DNA from: Nitrososphaeraceae archaeon
GTDB lineage: Archaea > Thermoproteota > Nitrososphaeria > Nitrososphaerales > Nitrososphaeraceae
Assembly (NCBI GenBank): GCA_009377575.1
Contig: WHTU01000009.1
Span: 1 to 64,000 of the forward strand
DNA length: 64,000 bases
Reading direction: 5' to 3'
Shown here: positions 55,230-63,902 of the stretch, in pieces
Position numbering within the stretch: position 1 is the first letter of the stretch
How the letters are laid out: each line of letters opens with the position of its first letter
The notes under the pieces: model-generated
Database searches by the model: none
Seen by the model: the letters and a program-made list of their open reading frames with translations, nothing else
Told to the model about the DNA's origin: nothing
Translations under genes and position numbers: made by a program

Positions 55230-57452
55230 ATGCACAGCAAAGATACTCGAAGTTTAAATCTCGATTTAAAGATACTTGAGGCTTATAGTAGAGACGTGGG
55301 TAGAGGAGTCGCCCGTCTTGATTACGATTCTATGGATTCTCTCGGAGCTTCAACTGGAGATATTATAGAATTGAAAGGTGGTGAAAAAAGCAGAAGTGCC
55401 AGAAGGACTGTAGCTAAGTGCTTACCTTTGTATCCTTCCGATGAGGGTAAGGGGGTGATCAGAATTGATGGTCTAGTTAGGAATAATGCAGGTCTAGCCA
55501 TAGGTGACATTGTAATCGTAAAAAAGATCAAAGCCACACTAGCAGAAAGGGTTATTGTTGCACCGCTTGAAGCAGTATCTTCAATTGATGAAAGGTATCT
55601 TGCAGACTCCCTTGATAGCGTTTCCATGATAAAAGGAGATAACGTTATGGTCCCGTATTTTGGTGGAAGACTTACCTTTCAGGTTGTAGGCCTTGCGCCT
55701 GATGCCTGCGACGCAGTCATAATAGGCCAGAAGACACAGTTCACTATAGCAACTTCTGACGTGGCACTGGCAGGGACAACCGCGAAGGCTATTGCTTATG
55801 AAGATATCGGGGGATTAAAGGATGAAATACAAAGGGTAAGAGAAATGATAGAACTCCCTTTAAGACATCCTGAGATATTTGAAAAACTTGGTATAGAAGC
55901 ACCGAAAGGTGTGCTATTGCATGGACCACCAGGAACAGGCAAGACTCTATTGGCTAAGGCAGTAGCCAATGAAAGCAACTCGCATTTTATTAGTATATCA
56001 GGACCAGAAATCATGAGTAAATTCTATGGGGAATCCGAAGCGCGTTTACGGGAAATATTTAAAGAGGCGCGAGAAAAAGCCCCCTCCATTATATTCATAG
56101 ATGAAATAGACTCTATTGCACCAAAAAGAGAAGAGGTCATGGGAGAAGTAGAGCGAAGAGTAGTTTCTCAAATGCTTTCAGTCATGGATGGATTGGAGAG
56201 CCGCGGGAAAGTCATAGTTATAGCAGCAAGTAACAGACCAAACGCAATAGATCCTGCATTGCGTAGACCGGGAAGATTTGATAGAGAAATCGAGATCAAA
56301 GTTCCAAACAAACGCGGCAGACTAGAAGTACTCCAGGTTCATACAAGAAATATGCCCCTAAATGCTGACATAGACCAAGATAGGATCGCCGCTGTTACCC
56401 ATGGATTTGTGGGAGCAGATCTTGAGTACTTGTGCAAAGAAGCAGCTATGAAGTGTTTGAGAAGACTTTTACCTGAACTCAATCTGGGGGATGAAAAACT
56501 TGCACCGGAGGTGCTAAATAAACTGGTAGTTACTATGGCCGATTTCCAGAATGCAATTAGGGAGATTGCCCCTTCTGCTATGAGGGAAGTCTATCTAGAG
56601 TCACCTGACGTGAAATGGGATGATATTGGTGGATTAGACTTAGTAAAGCGAGAGTTACAGGAAGCCGTCGAATGGCCAATGCGCTTTCCGGAAATGTACA
56701 AGCAATTAGGACATAATGTGCCTAAGGGAATACTGTTACACGGCCCTTCAGGAACGGGTAAGACTATGCTTGCAAAGGCGGTAGCAACTGAGTCAGAAGC
56801 AAATTTTATCAGTGTTAAGGGCCCAGAGCTCTTATCAAAGTGGGTAGGAGAGTCTGAAAAAGGACTGAGGGAGATCTTTAGAAAGGCAAGACAGGCTTCA
56901 CCATGTGTTATATTCTTTGATGAAATTGATTCTATTACCTCTATCAGAGGAGGTGGGATTGAAGGTCTTGGAGGTCTATCTAGTTCAGATAAGATGATGT
57001 CGCAACTGCTCACAGAGATGGATGGTATACAGGAAATTCATGATATCGTTATATTGGCTGCCACTAATAGAATAGACATGATGGACACTGCATTATTGAG
57101 ACCCGGTCGCTTTGACAAGATCATTTACATACCAAATCCAGACAAGGTCACAAGAGAAAGAATTCTACAAATCCATGTTAAAGGAAAGCCAATCAGTAAC
57201 GATATTGATATAAATAGAATAGTAGAAGCGACAGAAGGATTCAGTGGAGCTGATGTATCGTCAGTTGTAAATACTGCCGTATCTTTAGTTTTGCATGATT
57301 ATATACAGAGGTATCCATCTGCTGAAGAAGCATTCAAACATGCCTCAGAAGCACTTGTGACCATCAGACATTTAGAAGATGCTGTAAAAAAAGTAAGAAG
57401 ACAAAGAGAAATGAAACCGGAAGAGAAAATGCATATATCACACTATGGATAA
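55230..57452 (+). CDS. Cdc48/VAT AAA+ ATPase
   Basis: This protein unfoldase is the archaeal p97/VAT, which feeds substrates to the proteasome. The 740-residue protein has a double-psi-barrel N domain (about 8-185: [40 protein letters not shown]). The D1 module has Walker A GPPGTGKT at 232-239 and [14 protein letters not shown]. The D2 module has Walker A GPSGTGKT at 505-512 and [15 protein letters not shown]. Arg-finger elements LRRPGRFD and LLRPGRFD are present. The C-terminus ends HYG, with Tyr in the penultimate position as in proteasome-docking HbYX tails, though His replaces the hydrophobic residue. Confidence 0.96.
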   Translation: MHSKDTRSLNLDLKILEAYSRDVGRGVARLDYDSMDSLGASTGDIIELKGGEKSRSARRTVAKCLPLYPSDEGKGVIRIDGLVRNNAGLAIGDIVIVKKIKATLAERVIVAPLEAVSSIDERYLADSLDSVSMIKGDNVMVPYFGGRLTFQVVGLAPDACDAVIIGQKTQFTIATSDVALAGTTAKAIAYEDIGGLKDEIQRVREMIELPLRHPEIFEKLGIEAPKGVLLHGPPGTGKTLLAKAVANESNSHFISISGPEIMSKFYGESEARLREIFKEAREKAPSIIFIDEIDSIAPKREEVMGEVERRVVSQMLSVMDGLESRGKVIVIAASNRPNAIDPALRRPGRFDREIEIKVPNKRGRLEVLQVHTRNMPLNADIDQDRIAAVTHGFVGADLEYLCKEAAMKCLRRLLPELNLGDEKLAPEVLNKLVVTMADFQNAIREIAPSAMREVYLESPDVKWDDIGGLDLVKRELQEAVEWPMRFPEMYKQLGHNVPKGILLHGPSGTGKTMLAKAVATESEANFISVKGPELLSKWVGESEKGLREIFRKARQASPCVIFFDEIDSITSIRGGGIEGLGGLSSSDKMMSQLLTEMDGIQEIHDIVILAATNRIDMMDTALLRPGRFDKIIYIPNPDKVTRERILQIHVKGKPISNDIDINRIVEATEGFSGADVSSVVNTAVSLVLHDYIQRYPSAEEAFKHASEALVTIRHLEDAVKKVRRQREMKPEEKMHISHYG

Positions 57453-58112
57453 GGGAAATAAATATTTCTGAAAATGCATAGTCCTACACGACTATAATAT
57501 AACTATTGTACATAATTATATTATTGGTGATTCTTATTCCTCCGCTGAATTGATTATTAATAGTTGCAATCCACCAAAAAATGATATTGCATATTCAATT
57601 AGTGATAAATCTCGATCGAAAGGTTTGAAGTAGTGCGGTCTGCTTTATAATACCATTGTACAATACTTTCAATTATTTCTAGTAGTAAATACTCTCAGTT
57701 GTTTTCTTCTTTCTTTTATTTCTGCCACAATAATGTATATTCAAGCTAGAAATTCGATTTCGATACGAAAACCTATAGTAGATTCACCAAAAGCAGGAGA
57801 TGCGATTATTAGTCCAGCTATTGCAACTTCCAACCCGTTCATACGAATGCGAAATCCTCTAGCCCACGCTTTGCTTTCCTTGTCTCCAATACTATATGCA
57901 ATGCTGGAAATTCAGTCGAATGGTGATGCGACTGCCATTCCCAATATTAAGAATGGTGTAGTTCCTATTGGAAATGCTATTACTTTAGCTGCTGGCAATG
58001 ACTAATATTCCCAATCCAATGTAACTAGACGAAACCTGTTGTTTATGTGAACGAACAAACCCATAATAACTCTCAATAGCTTCTATTAATAAAAGAATTG
58101 AAGCTGTCAGTA
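57453..58112. other. Stretch after cdc48 with a possible decayed membrane-protein gene
   Basis: On the minus strand 57741-57998 an 86-codon frame contains an internal TGA (57912-57914) and reads like a two-segment membrane protein. The opposite strand is also open (57733-58005), so coding is uncertain. The rest is AT-rich. Confidence 0.35.
57741..57998 (-). pseudogene. Possible remnant of a small membrane-protein gene (internal TGA)
   Basis: The minus frame reads VIAFPIGTTPFLILGMAVASPFD, a TGA stop, then continues in the same frame with KAWARGFRIRMNGLEVAIAGLIIASPAFGE. Two hydrophobic segments are separated by a charged turn. A plausible single-gene product broken by one stop would explain this. 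Antisense chance is the alternative. Confidence 0.25.
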
Positions 58113-58259
58113 CTATCGAGACTTGGAAACAAATTCAGCGTATTTCTCTGGACCTAGGTATTTAGTTCGTTGCCTGCACCTTAGACATATGATACTAGTA
58201 CGTTTATCTGGATAGATACAGGACCAACCACAATATCTACATCTTTCCCCAATTCCCAT
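58113..58259 (-). CDS. Tiny zinc-ribbon protein, 48 residues
   Basis: The frame runs from ATG at 58259 to TAG at 58113. It has two Cys pairs, CRYC (7-10) and CLRC (25-28), with an extra Cys at 14, giving a compact zinc ribbon, then a basic tail (RQRTKYLGPEKYAEF). An AGGTG precedes the ATG by a few bases and a TATA-like TTATAATAT lies near 58288-58298. The pattern C-x2-C-x14-C-x2-C and these signals support a real gene. Nucleic-acid binding is likely; no family name. Confidence 0.6.
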   Translation of the reverse strand: MGIGERCRYCGWSCIYPDKRTSIICLRCRQRTKYLGPEKYAEFVSKSR

Positions 58260-58480
58260 GTTTATCACCTATAGACCCAATACCATATTATAACTACGAA
58301 GGTAAAAGAGTATACCCACTATCACAATAATGACAGAAACAATGAATAGGATAGTTCTATGGTTATTCGTCATGCGTCGTTTAACACTGGCGATGAGTAA
58401 TCCCTTCTATCCTACGCTTAAAATACTCTCCACAAGCCTAATCTACGCTCACTACTCTCCTACGCTTAAGATTGCTAGTG

Positions 58481-58657
58481 TTAGGCATCAATTTCGTGCT
58501 CCAGCCCGTAATAGTATTTTTCTTCCTCCTTCTTGATAGCTTTAACGGCAGCTGCGATACAAGATAAACAGACGTTAATATTCGATCCTAAATGATTCTC
58601 TAACCTGTTCTCTATAGTGAGAGGTTCACCACATGAGCGGCACAGACGTCTAGACAT
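58481..58657 (-). CDS. Tiny zinc-finger protein, 58 residues
   Basis: The frame runs from ATG at 58657 to TAA at 58481. The Cys pairs CRSC (6-9) and CLSC (30-33) are separated by 20 residues. A Lys/Glu-rich helix follows (AVKAIKKEEEKYYYGLEHE). A TATA-like GGTTTAAAACC at 58685-58695 lies 28-38 bases upstream, so the transcript is probably leaderless. It probably binds zinc; function unknown. It is separate from the 58113-58259 gene by about 220 bases but in the same orientation. Confidence 0.6.
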   Translation of the reverse strand: MSRRLCRSCGEPLTIENRLENHLGSNINVCLSCIAAAVKAIKKEEEKYYYGLEHEIDA

Positions 58658-58684
58658 GCCCTCGTCCCTTTACACTCATTCGAG

Positions 58685-58695
58685 GGTTTTAAACC
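58685..58695 (-). promoter_or_regulatory. TATA-like box of the 58-residue zinc-finger gene
   Basis: GGTTTAAAACC on the minus strand lies 28-38 bases before the ATG at 58657. Confidence 0.45.
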
Positions 58696-58951
58696 TCATC
58701 ATTTCCATTCTCATCAAAAACGTTCTGATAGTTATTGTTGATGTATCTCCCGTCTTACAGTTTCTCACTTGTATCTGAGCTTACGATTATGTAATCTGTT
58801 CCGTCGTCTTAAGAGATTAGCTTTTAGTAGCCTGGATCTTAACTAAACGAGGCTTCTTCTTCAGGCATAAATCTCAGCACGTTATAGACCGAAGATTCCT
58901 TTAGTGTCATTTGTAATTATAACACGAATACTGCATATCCTATCTTATGCC

Positions 58952-60541
58952 TCAAGACTTCGTTCCGAATTCCTCTTCGTACCAATGTGGAGTAAATTCT
59001 TCATATCTAGATGTTCTCTCGGGCTCTTCAACGATCTTCTCGTTCACGGTATGTTGAAAATCTATTACGTCTTTCTTCCAATTATCGAACCATTTACTTA
59101 TTTCCCGATCCTCTTTTAGGATCTGTGTAAATTGTTTCGCTGGGATCGAGGCCCATCTGGTCGTAGGCAATTCCGATTCTTCCAAATACATACTAAATCG
59201 ATCTAAATTTGCATAGTATTTATCCCTTGCAATCAGATTTAGATAATACACAAGGCTTATTTCTTCTGGCCTCATGTTTATCGGCTCAGAAATATCCTTT
59301 AATTTTTGATATAGTGCAAAAAATTTTGTCATGTCATTTTTTTCACGTTTGTTTACTTGTTTGTATCGAGTAATACCCTCTAGCTTATTAACTTCATATC
59401 TTTCTAGTGAATTTATTCCAGTGTCGAAGATTAGTCGCAGATTACTAAAATTATATTGTATAATCGATCGTGCGCTTTGATAAAGTTCCTTATAACCATG
59501 CAGGATTACTGATTTACTAGAACGACTGATACGAAAATCTTTACTGAGTATCACGTCAAAATTGAACATTGAATCATTCCCTAGATTATCCTTTAGTAAA
59601 GACCACTTTCCAAAGATTAAGGGAACGACGCCGGAATAGTTTGAGGCTATTTTATCATAATAATACATTATATGCTTAGAATTTTCGAAATTTCGACGCA
59701 GCAAGATAGTTAGAAATAATAATATTCCAAATAGTGATAATTGACATGTTTTCTTTCCCGAATCATTCTGAGTATTTATGATTATGCTACGTTGCAAGAA
59801 ACGTCTTTGCTCTAAATACTTTTTTAAATAAGAGCCAACCGACATTCCATGTTTTTTTGCTTGATTCCGCATATACTTCCAAGAATCAGCAGGACTGTGA
59901 TGATCCTGTATTGGTCCCGTAGAGAAATCCAGAAGTATTTCATCCAGATCAGAATTTGACACTCCCATTAACTTGGAACTAATCTCTTCTTTTGTAATGT
60001 TTGGATAGCTAACCAGGATTTCCAGAATTCTTGTAATAAGGCTAGACTCATTAATTTTTTGTGCAGAGAGCCATTTTGCATAAAAGTCATTCAATTCGTC
60101 TAGAAAAAGACCTGCTTCTCTTCCTGATGCATACTTCAAATATTTCGATATAAAAAGTTCATAGAGATCGTTAACGGTCTGTAAGTCAATTGGATCAGAT
60201 CTGTAATGACACACTCTAATTATGTATGACCAAAAATTCTCAGGATTAGTCTCATCAGATACAATAGCAGCAAGACCGTTGTATGTAATATTATAAAATT
60301 TCTCTGGTTTACCACTTCTGCTCGTGTCCACACATTTTGGTTCTATCAATTTCTTCTTAAGCAAATTGTCAAATGCTTCTGAGATTTCGCCATAGTGATG
60401 TTCCTTCAGGTATTCATTCTTTGCCTTACTTTTAGATAGAGATTCATGATTAGTCAATTCTTTGAGTATTTTGAGTTGTAAATCTGGCTTCTTCTTTTTT
60501 TCGTTATAGAATTTGTGAGTAAACAAATATCGTGATATCAC
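58952..60541 (-). CDS. Large winged-helix protein of unknown function
   Basis: From the GTG at 60541 the protein has 529 residues. The first ~90 contain a winged helix (LQLKILKELTNHESLSKSKAKNEYLKEHHYGEISEAFDNLLKKKLIEPK...SGKPEKFYNITYNGLAAI). The remainder is helical with no known domain. One hydrophobic stretch near 280-300 (CQLSLFGILLFLTILL) could be a membrane or buried helix. The open frame extends to 60700, but that part is Phe/Tyr/Cys-rich and precedes the shared TATA box, so 60541 is preferred. It diverges from the Cas4-like nuclease. Accessory; function unknown. Confidence 0.6.
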   Translation of the reverse strand: MISRYLFTHKFYNEKKKKPDLQLKILKELTNHESLSKSKAKNEYLKEHHYGEISEAFDNLLKKKLIEPKCVDTSRSGKPEKFYNITYNGLAAIVSDETNPENFWSYIIRVCHYRSDPIDLQTVNDLYELFISKYLKYASGREAGLFLDELNDFYAKWLSAQKINESSLITRILEILVSYPNITKEEISSKLMGVSNSDLDEILLDFSTGPIQDHHSPADSWKYMRNQAKKHGMSVGSYLKKYLEQRRFLQRSIIINTQNDSGKKTCQLSLFGILLFLTILLRRNFENSKHIMYYYDKIASNYSGVVPLIFGKWSLLKDNLGNDSMFNFDVILSKDFRISRSSKSVILHGYKELYQSARSIIQYNFSNLRLIFDTGINSLERYEVNKLEGITRYKQVNKREKNDMTKFFALYQKLKDISEPINMRPEEISLVYYLNLIARDKYYANLDRFSMYLEESELPTTRWASIPAKQFTQILKEDREISKWFDNWKKDVIDFQHTVNEKIVEEPERTSRYEEFTPHWYEEEFGTKS

Positions 60542-60560
60542 ACAAGTTACTTCAATTACC

Positions 60561-60570
60561 CTATATATAT
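60561..60570. promoter_or_regulatory. Symmetric TATA box shared by two divergent genes
   Basis: CTATATATAT reads as a TATA box in both directions. It is 20-29 bases before the ATG at 60590 on the plus strand and 20-29 bases before the GTG at 60541 on the minus strand, so one element could drive both genes. Confidence 0.5.
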
Positions 60571-60589
60571 GACTTACCATATGATAATT

Positions 60590-61453
60590 ATGACACAAAA
60601 AGTCAAAAAAATAGAAGTAATAAGCAAAAATGAATGCAAGATAGGACCTACAATAGCTACAGCCAAAAGCATTGAATCGATAGATAATTCGACAGGGCAA
60701 AGAAAAGATGTCAAGGAATCAGAGGGTGCAGATCCCCAAACCGAGGTAGATGAAGTGAAAGGGACCGAGGAAAAAACACATGCATTAGACCTTGGTGAAT
60801 ACTACATAGATCGTGCCATAGATACAATGGAGGAATGGCATTCAAAACCTAGAGATTTTGGCCACGTCTCAGATGTTGTTATGTGTCACAGGCAAAGATT
60901 ATACCGTGAAATAGACCGCCGACCACTCGGTTCCAAGAATGTAAGCATCTATTCATCAGGAAAAGCAATTCATGAAGCGGTACAATTGCTATTTCGTAGT
61001 GATAAGAGGACATTTGAAATAGAAAAATACGTGGAGTTCAAGGACATTTTAGGCTCGGTGGACATTTATGACAGGAAACGTAACATTCCTATCGAATTCA
61101 AGACTAGTCGAGCGTCTGATATAAAAGAACCCAAGAGCTTTCATGTGGACCAGCTAAAATACTATATGTCCATGTTAGGTGCCGAACAAGGATACATCAT
61201 ATATCAATTGCTAATGCATTTCGAAGACACACCATTCAAAACCTTCAGAATATTGATGAATGCGCAAGAAAGGAAGGACCAGCGTGATAAGTTAGTAAAG
61301 GAAGTAAATTCTCTAAAGAGAGCGATAGAAGCAAGAGACCCTTCTCTTGCAAGACCAGTAAACCATGATCCTTCGCTGAATTGGCTATGCAAATCGTGTG
61401 AGTATTTGGCGGATTGTAAAAAGATACAGCAGACCGCTGCGGTGGCGGCCTGA
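60590..61453 (+). CDS. Cas4-like iron-sulphur PD-(D/E)xK nuclease
   Basis: The protein has 287 residues from the ATG at 60590; the frame also has an ATG at 60569 inside the TATA box. A charged N-terminal ~70 residues lead into a RecB/Cas4-type nuclease. The first cluster Cys is C99 (VVMCHRQRLYRE), then GKAIHEAVQLL with H128, D158 in GSVDIYD and E169/K171 in IEFKTS. Motif IV is VDQLKYY (Q188, Y191), and the remaining cluster Cys are C267, C270 and C276 (WLCKSCEYLADC). This is the complete Cas4/Dna2-like active site with a 4Fe-4S cluster. No cas genes or CRISPR array are in the window, so a repair, viral or mobile-element role is as likely as spacer acquisition. Confidence 0.82.
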   Translation: MTQKVKKIEVISKNECKIGPTIATAKSIESIDNSTGQRKDVKESEGADPQTEVDEVKGTEEKTHALDLGEYYIDRAIDTMEEWHSKPRDFGHVSDVVMCHRQRLYREIDRRPLGSKNVSIYSSGKAIHEAVQLLFRSDKRTFEIEKYVEFKDILGSVDIYDRKRNIPIEFKTSRASDIKEPKSFHVDQLKYYMSMLGAEQGYIIYQLLMHFEDTPFKTFRILMNAQERKDQRDKLVKEVNSLKRAIEARDPSLARPVNHDPSLNWLCKSCEYLADCKKIQQTAAVAA

Positions 61454-61477
61454 TTTTGAATGGAGGTAAATATAGCA

Positions 61478-61690
61478 ATGGCATCCGGTGAAAATAAATG
61501 CAAGTACTGCGGCTCTAAAGAGTCATCTCTCGCTGTCAATGAGGTAGGAAATACGTACCAAAGATGGACTCGAAATCATTACGAAGAAGATAGTTGGATA
61601 TGCGGAATATGTTACAGAAACCTTCTGTATCTGAAAGCCCGTCCTCTAACTTATTTTCGTAGAAGGAAGCTTGAAAAGGAGCGGAAATAA
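61478..61690 (+). CDS. Single CxxC-x30-CxxC zinc-finger protein
   Basis: The protein has 70 residues from the ATG at 61478, preceded by GGAGGT (61462-61467), which decides against the ATG at 61460. It is essentially one finger: C8, C11, C42, C45 with 30 residues between the pairs. Trp sits 19 and 29 residues after the second Cys, and YRNLLYLKARP follows the last Cys. A basic tail ends the protein (RRRKLEKERK). The finger closely matches the first finger of the downstream composite nuclease (61692-62666). They lie one base apart, so they are in one operon and look like a duplicated module. Confidence 0.7.
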   Translation: MASGENKCKYCGSKESSLAVNEVGNTYQRWTRNHYEEDSWICGICYRNLLYLKARPLTYFRRRKLEKERK

Positions 61691-61691
61691 A

Positions 61692-62666
61692 ATGTCGAAT
61701 AGTCTATCAGGCAATACTATTGAACGAAAATGCGAGTACTGCGGCAATGACAGGACATATATGGCTGTTACTAAGGGAGGAACATCTTATCCAAAATGGA
61801 ATAGTAATCCTTTCAAAGAAGAGACGTGGATATGCGGAAAGTGTTACAGAAACCTACTGTATCACAAGGCTTTTCCTCCTATTCAAGTTCGTAGAAGTAT
61901 TCGGATAAACAGAATTGCAAAGCGAGTTTGTCATAAATGTGGCGGCAAGACAACAACTCAAAAAAGCAAGACCTCACCTAATGATTATCATATATGGCAT
62001 AGACATCCCGAAGTATCGAGCAAATGGCTGTGCGGTAGGTGTTATGCAAATTGGCTCTTTGAGCCTAGGCGAAGATTCAAGACTAAAGAAGAACGTTACC
62101 AATACATCAGCAAGTTATTTAGTGGCACAGGAAATCCCCAGTACGGAAATCATACATTAAATGTGGGTAGGGTTTACACTGAAGAGCGAAACAAAAAGGT
62201 TTCTGAAGCAGTCAAGCAGTGGGCCAAATTACACCCTGAGCATTACTATAGAATAGGCATTCTCGGCGCTATAAAGGCGAGAAAATTAGGGTTATCCGGT
62301 CTACCTACTGGTCTGGAGATCCGAATGGAGAAAGCGCTTAAGGAACATAAGATACAGTACATCCCTCAATATCGATATGGCATAGGCATAATGGATTTCT
62401 ATCTCCCTGAAGGAAACATAGCGTTATTTGTTGACGGAGGAGTATGGCACGCTGATCCCAGACTATTCGATGCCACAGATATTCTATTTTTCAAATTCAA
62501 GACTTCAAGAAATGAACCGATAACCGCCGAAGAGGTTTGGAAGAAGGATAGAATTCATACGAATTATCTAAAGTCGAAAGGGTATACCGTAGTTCGTTTC
62601 TGGGAGAAGGAGATAAAAAGTGAAATTGATAGATGTATAAAGATACTTCTTTATCAAAAGACATGA
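61692..62666 (+). CDS. Two-finger / NUMOD3-like / Vsr-type nuclease composite protein
   Basis: The protein has 324 residues from the ATG at 61692, with AAGGAGCGG at 61675-61683 as ribosome binding site. Finger 1 is C14, C17, C48, C51 and finger 2 is C80, C83, C114, C117, both with exactly 30 residues between pairs and Trp at the same two places. Residues about 144-175 (SGTGNPQYGNHTLNVGRVY / TEERNKKVSEAVKQ) resemble NUMOD3, a DNA-binding motif of homing endonucleases. Residues about 205-310 form a Vsr/EDxHD-like nuclease: E209 (GLEIRMEKAL), D235 (IMDFYL), H253 (FVDGGVWHADP), KKDRIHTNYLKSKGYTVVRFWEKEI. It is probably a free-standing homing or mobile-element endonuclease; the function is inferred. 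Confidence 0.72.
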   Translation: MSNSLSGNTIERKCEYCGNDRTYMAVTKGGTSYPKWNSNPFKEETWICGKCYRNLLYHKAFPPIQVRRSIRINRIAKRVCHKCGGKTTTQKSKTSPNDYHIWHRHPEVSSKWLCGRCYANWLFEPRRRFKTKEERYQYISKLFSGTGNPQYGNHTLNVGRVYTEERNKKVSEAVKQWAKLHPEHYYRIGILGAIKARKLGLSGLPTGLEIRMEKALKEHKIQYIPQYRYGIGIMDFYLPEGNIALFVDGGVWHADPRLFDATDILFFKFKTSRNEPITAEEVWKKDRIHTNYLKSKGYTVVRFWEKEIKSEIDRCIKILLYQKT

Positions 62667-62810
62667 GGGTATACGCTACATTAGAATATTTATAGATATT
62701 ATCGTTGATTCGTCATGTGAATAACGATTATCGGCAATGAAAGTAGAGGATTCGTGATAGACAGTACAACCTGGAGTGTGTCCTTCCCGGAGCATATACC
62801 CACAGCACAA

Positions 62811-63233
62811 CTAACTAAACATATCATCATGCAACCCTTTTGCGCGGGATGAAATATATTCTTCTGTTGAATCTATCAAGGTATACAATTCCGGCAAAAT
62901 AGATTCTCTATTTTCCTTACTAGCATAGATTAGATCGTTTATGAAATAGCGGGTGTACTGTTCGAATCTATGATCCTCTTTGACTTCTCTCATGCATTTT
63001 TTCCACGAATTCCAATATATCTGGAATCTTTCATCAGGATTAGCAAGATATTCTAGAATTTGTTTTGAGATAGATTTATGATGCTCTGAACTTTCGTCAG
63101 TAGAAGCCAATATTTCCTCTAGTTTACTCTTGTATTGCTGGCGTGCTTTTCTAGGCACATCCTCTGACCCTGGATCGTCTTTAGATGTGATTAAGATCCT
63201 GCTAAGTACGGATAGGGCTCCGGCTAGGAACAA
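62811..63233 (-). CDS. Downstream part of a split gene (C-terminal half)
   Basis: The 140-residue helical segment (AGALSVLSRILITSKDD...FQIYWNSWKKCMREVKED...RYFINDLIYASKENRESILP) opens at a TTG at 63233 without any ribosome binding site. The frame is the same as that of the upstream gene, and the 19 codons between that gene's TAG and this TTG are all sense (KIPEVWEKLDDEILSDHYS). It therefore looks like the C-terminal half of one protein interrupted by a stop rather than an independent gene. No domain recognised. Confidence 0.45.
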   Translation of the reverse strand: MFLAGALSVLSRILITSKDDPGSEDVPRKARQQYKSKLEEILASTDESSEHHKSISKQILEYLANPDERFQIYWNSWKKCMREVKEDHRFEQYTRYFINDLIYASKENRESILPELYTLIDSTEEYISSRAKGLHDDMFS

Positions 63234-63290
63234 ACTGTAGTGATCGCTTAGTATTTCATCGTCCAGCTTCTCCCATACTTCGGGGATTTT

Positions 63291-63902
63291 CTAAATCCGT
63301 TTTGTTATTGCTTGTTTCTCCAGGTCGCGCCACGCTGTAAGTTGAATTTTTTCAGTTGATGTAGAGTTAATTCTGTTCAGATACAACTTTAATTTTTCAA
63401 GAGATGTGTCTTCTAGATGATCACTCGTTTCGGTTGGCAAAACTGAAACGTTAATAGTATTACTAATAGTATTCTTGTCTTTGAAATGTTTCAACGATTT
63501 TGTGACTATATCCTTTACGTGATTCTCTATATGGCCAGGATCTTCTAAAATCTTGTTTCCATCAAGCATCTCAGGTACTACCGTTCCTTTTTTCGATTCG
63601 CTAATCCGTGTCTTTTGAAACTCTCTGACAAACTTACTGTTCTGTACAACTGTTGATTGAGCTACTACAATCTTAATATGCGCATCCGATCTTATTAAAA
63701 GAAGCATATCACGGAAAAAGTTTGCAAGTGAATCAGTCCAGATAATCTCAATCATCAACTCAATTCCATCTGAATTAATTGAAAAAATGTCCAATTCTTG
63801 TCCCGATGAAGGATATTCAGTTATAGTGACGCCAAACCAGTCACTTAGCTTCTTTGCCATTAATATTTTGATTGAGTTATGCTTGCTGGTTTCACCTATC
63901 AA
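63291..63902 (-). CDS. Nuclease-like N-terminal half of a split gene
   Basis: The protein has 203 residues to a TAG at 63291-63293. Residues about 20-100 look like a PD-(D/E)xK-type fold: KKLSDWFGVTITEYPSSGQELDIFSINSDGIELMIEIIW, then LIRSDAHIKIVVAQSTVVQ. The acidic residues D38 and E52 are in the expected strands, but the usual Lys is not clear. The rest is Lys/Glu/Ser-rich helix. Reading through the TAG would extend it to 62811 for a total of about 363 residues. Start ATG at 63902. Confidence 0.55.
   Translation of the reverse strand: MIGETSKHNSIKILMAKKLSDWFGVTITEYPSSGQELDIFSINSDGIELMIEIIWTDSLANFFRDMLLLIRSDAHIKIVVAQSTVVQNSKFVREFQKTRISESKKGTVVPEMLDGNKILEDPGHIENHVKDIVTKSLKHFKDKNTISNTINVSVLPTETSDHLEDTSLEKLKLYLNRINSTSTEKIQLTAWRDLEKQAITKRI

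Noticed and set aside
57733-58005. 90-codon plus-strand frame after cdc48
   Set aside because: Composition (Ile/Ser/Pro/Asn repeats) looks like the antisense of a hydrophobic sequence; no promoter or ribosome binding site.
60590-62666. CRISPR-Cas locus
   Set aside because: Only a Cas4-like nuclease is present; no repeats with regular spacers, no cas1/cas2 and no effector gene are visible.
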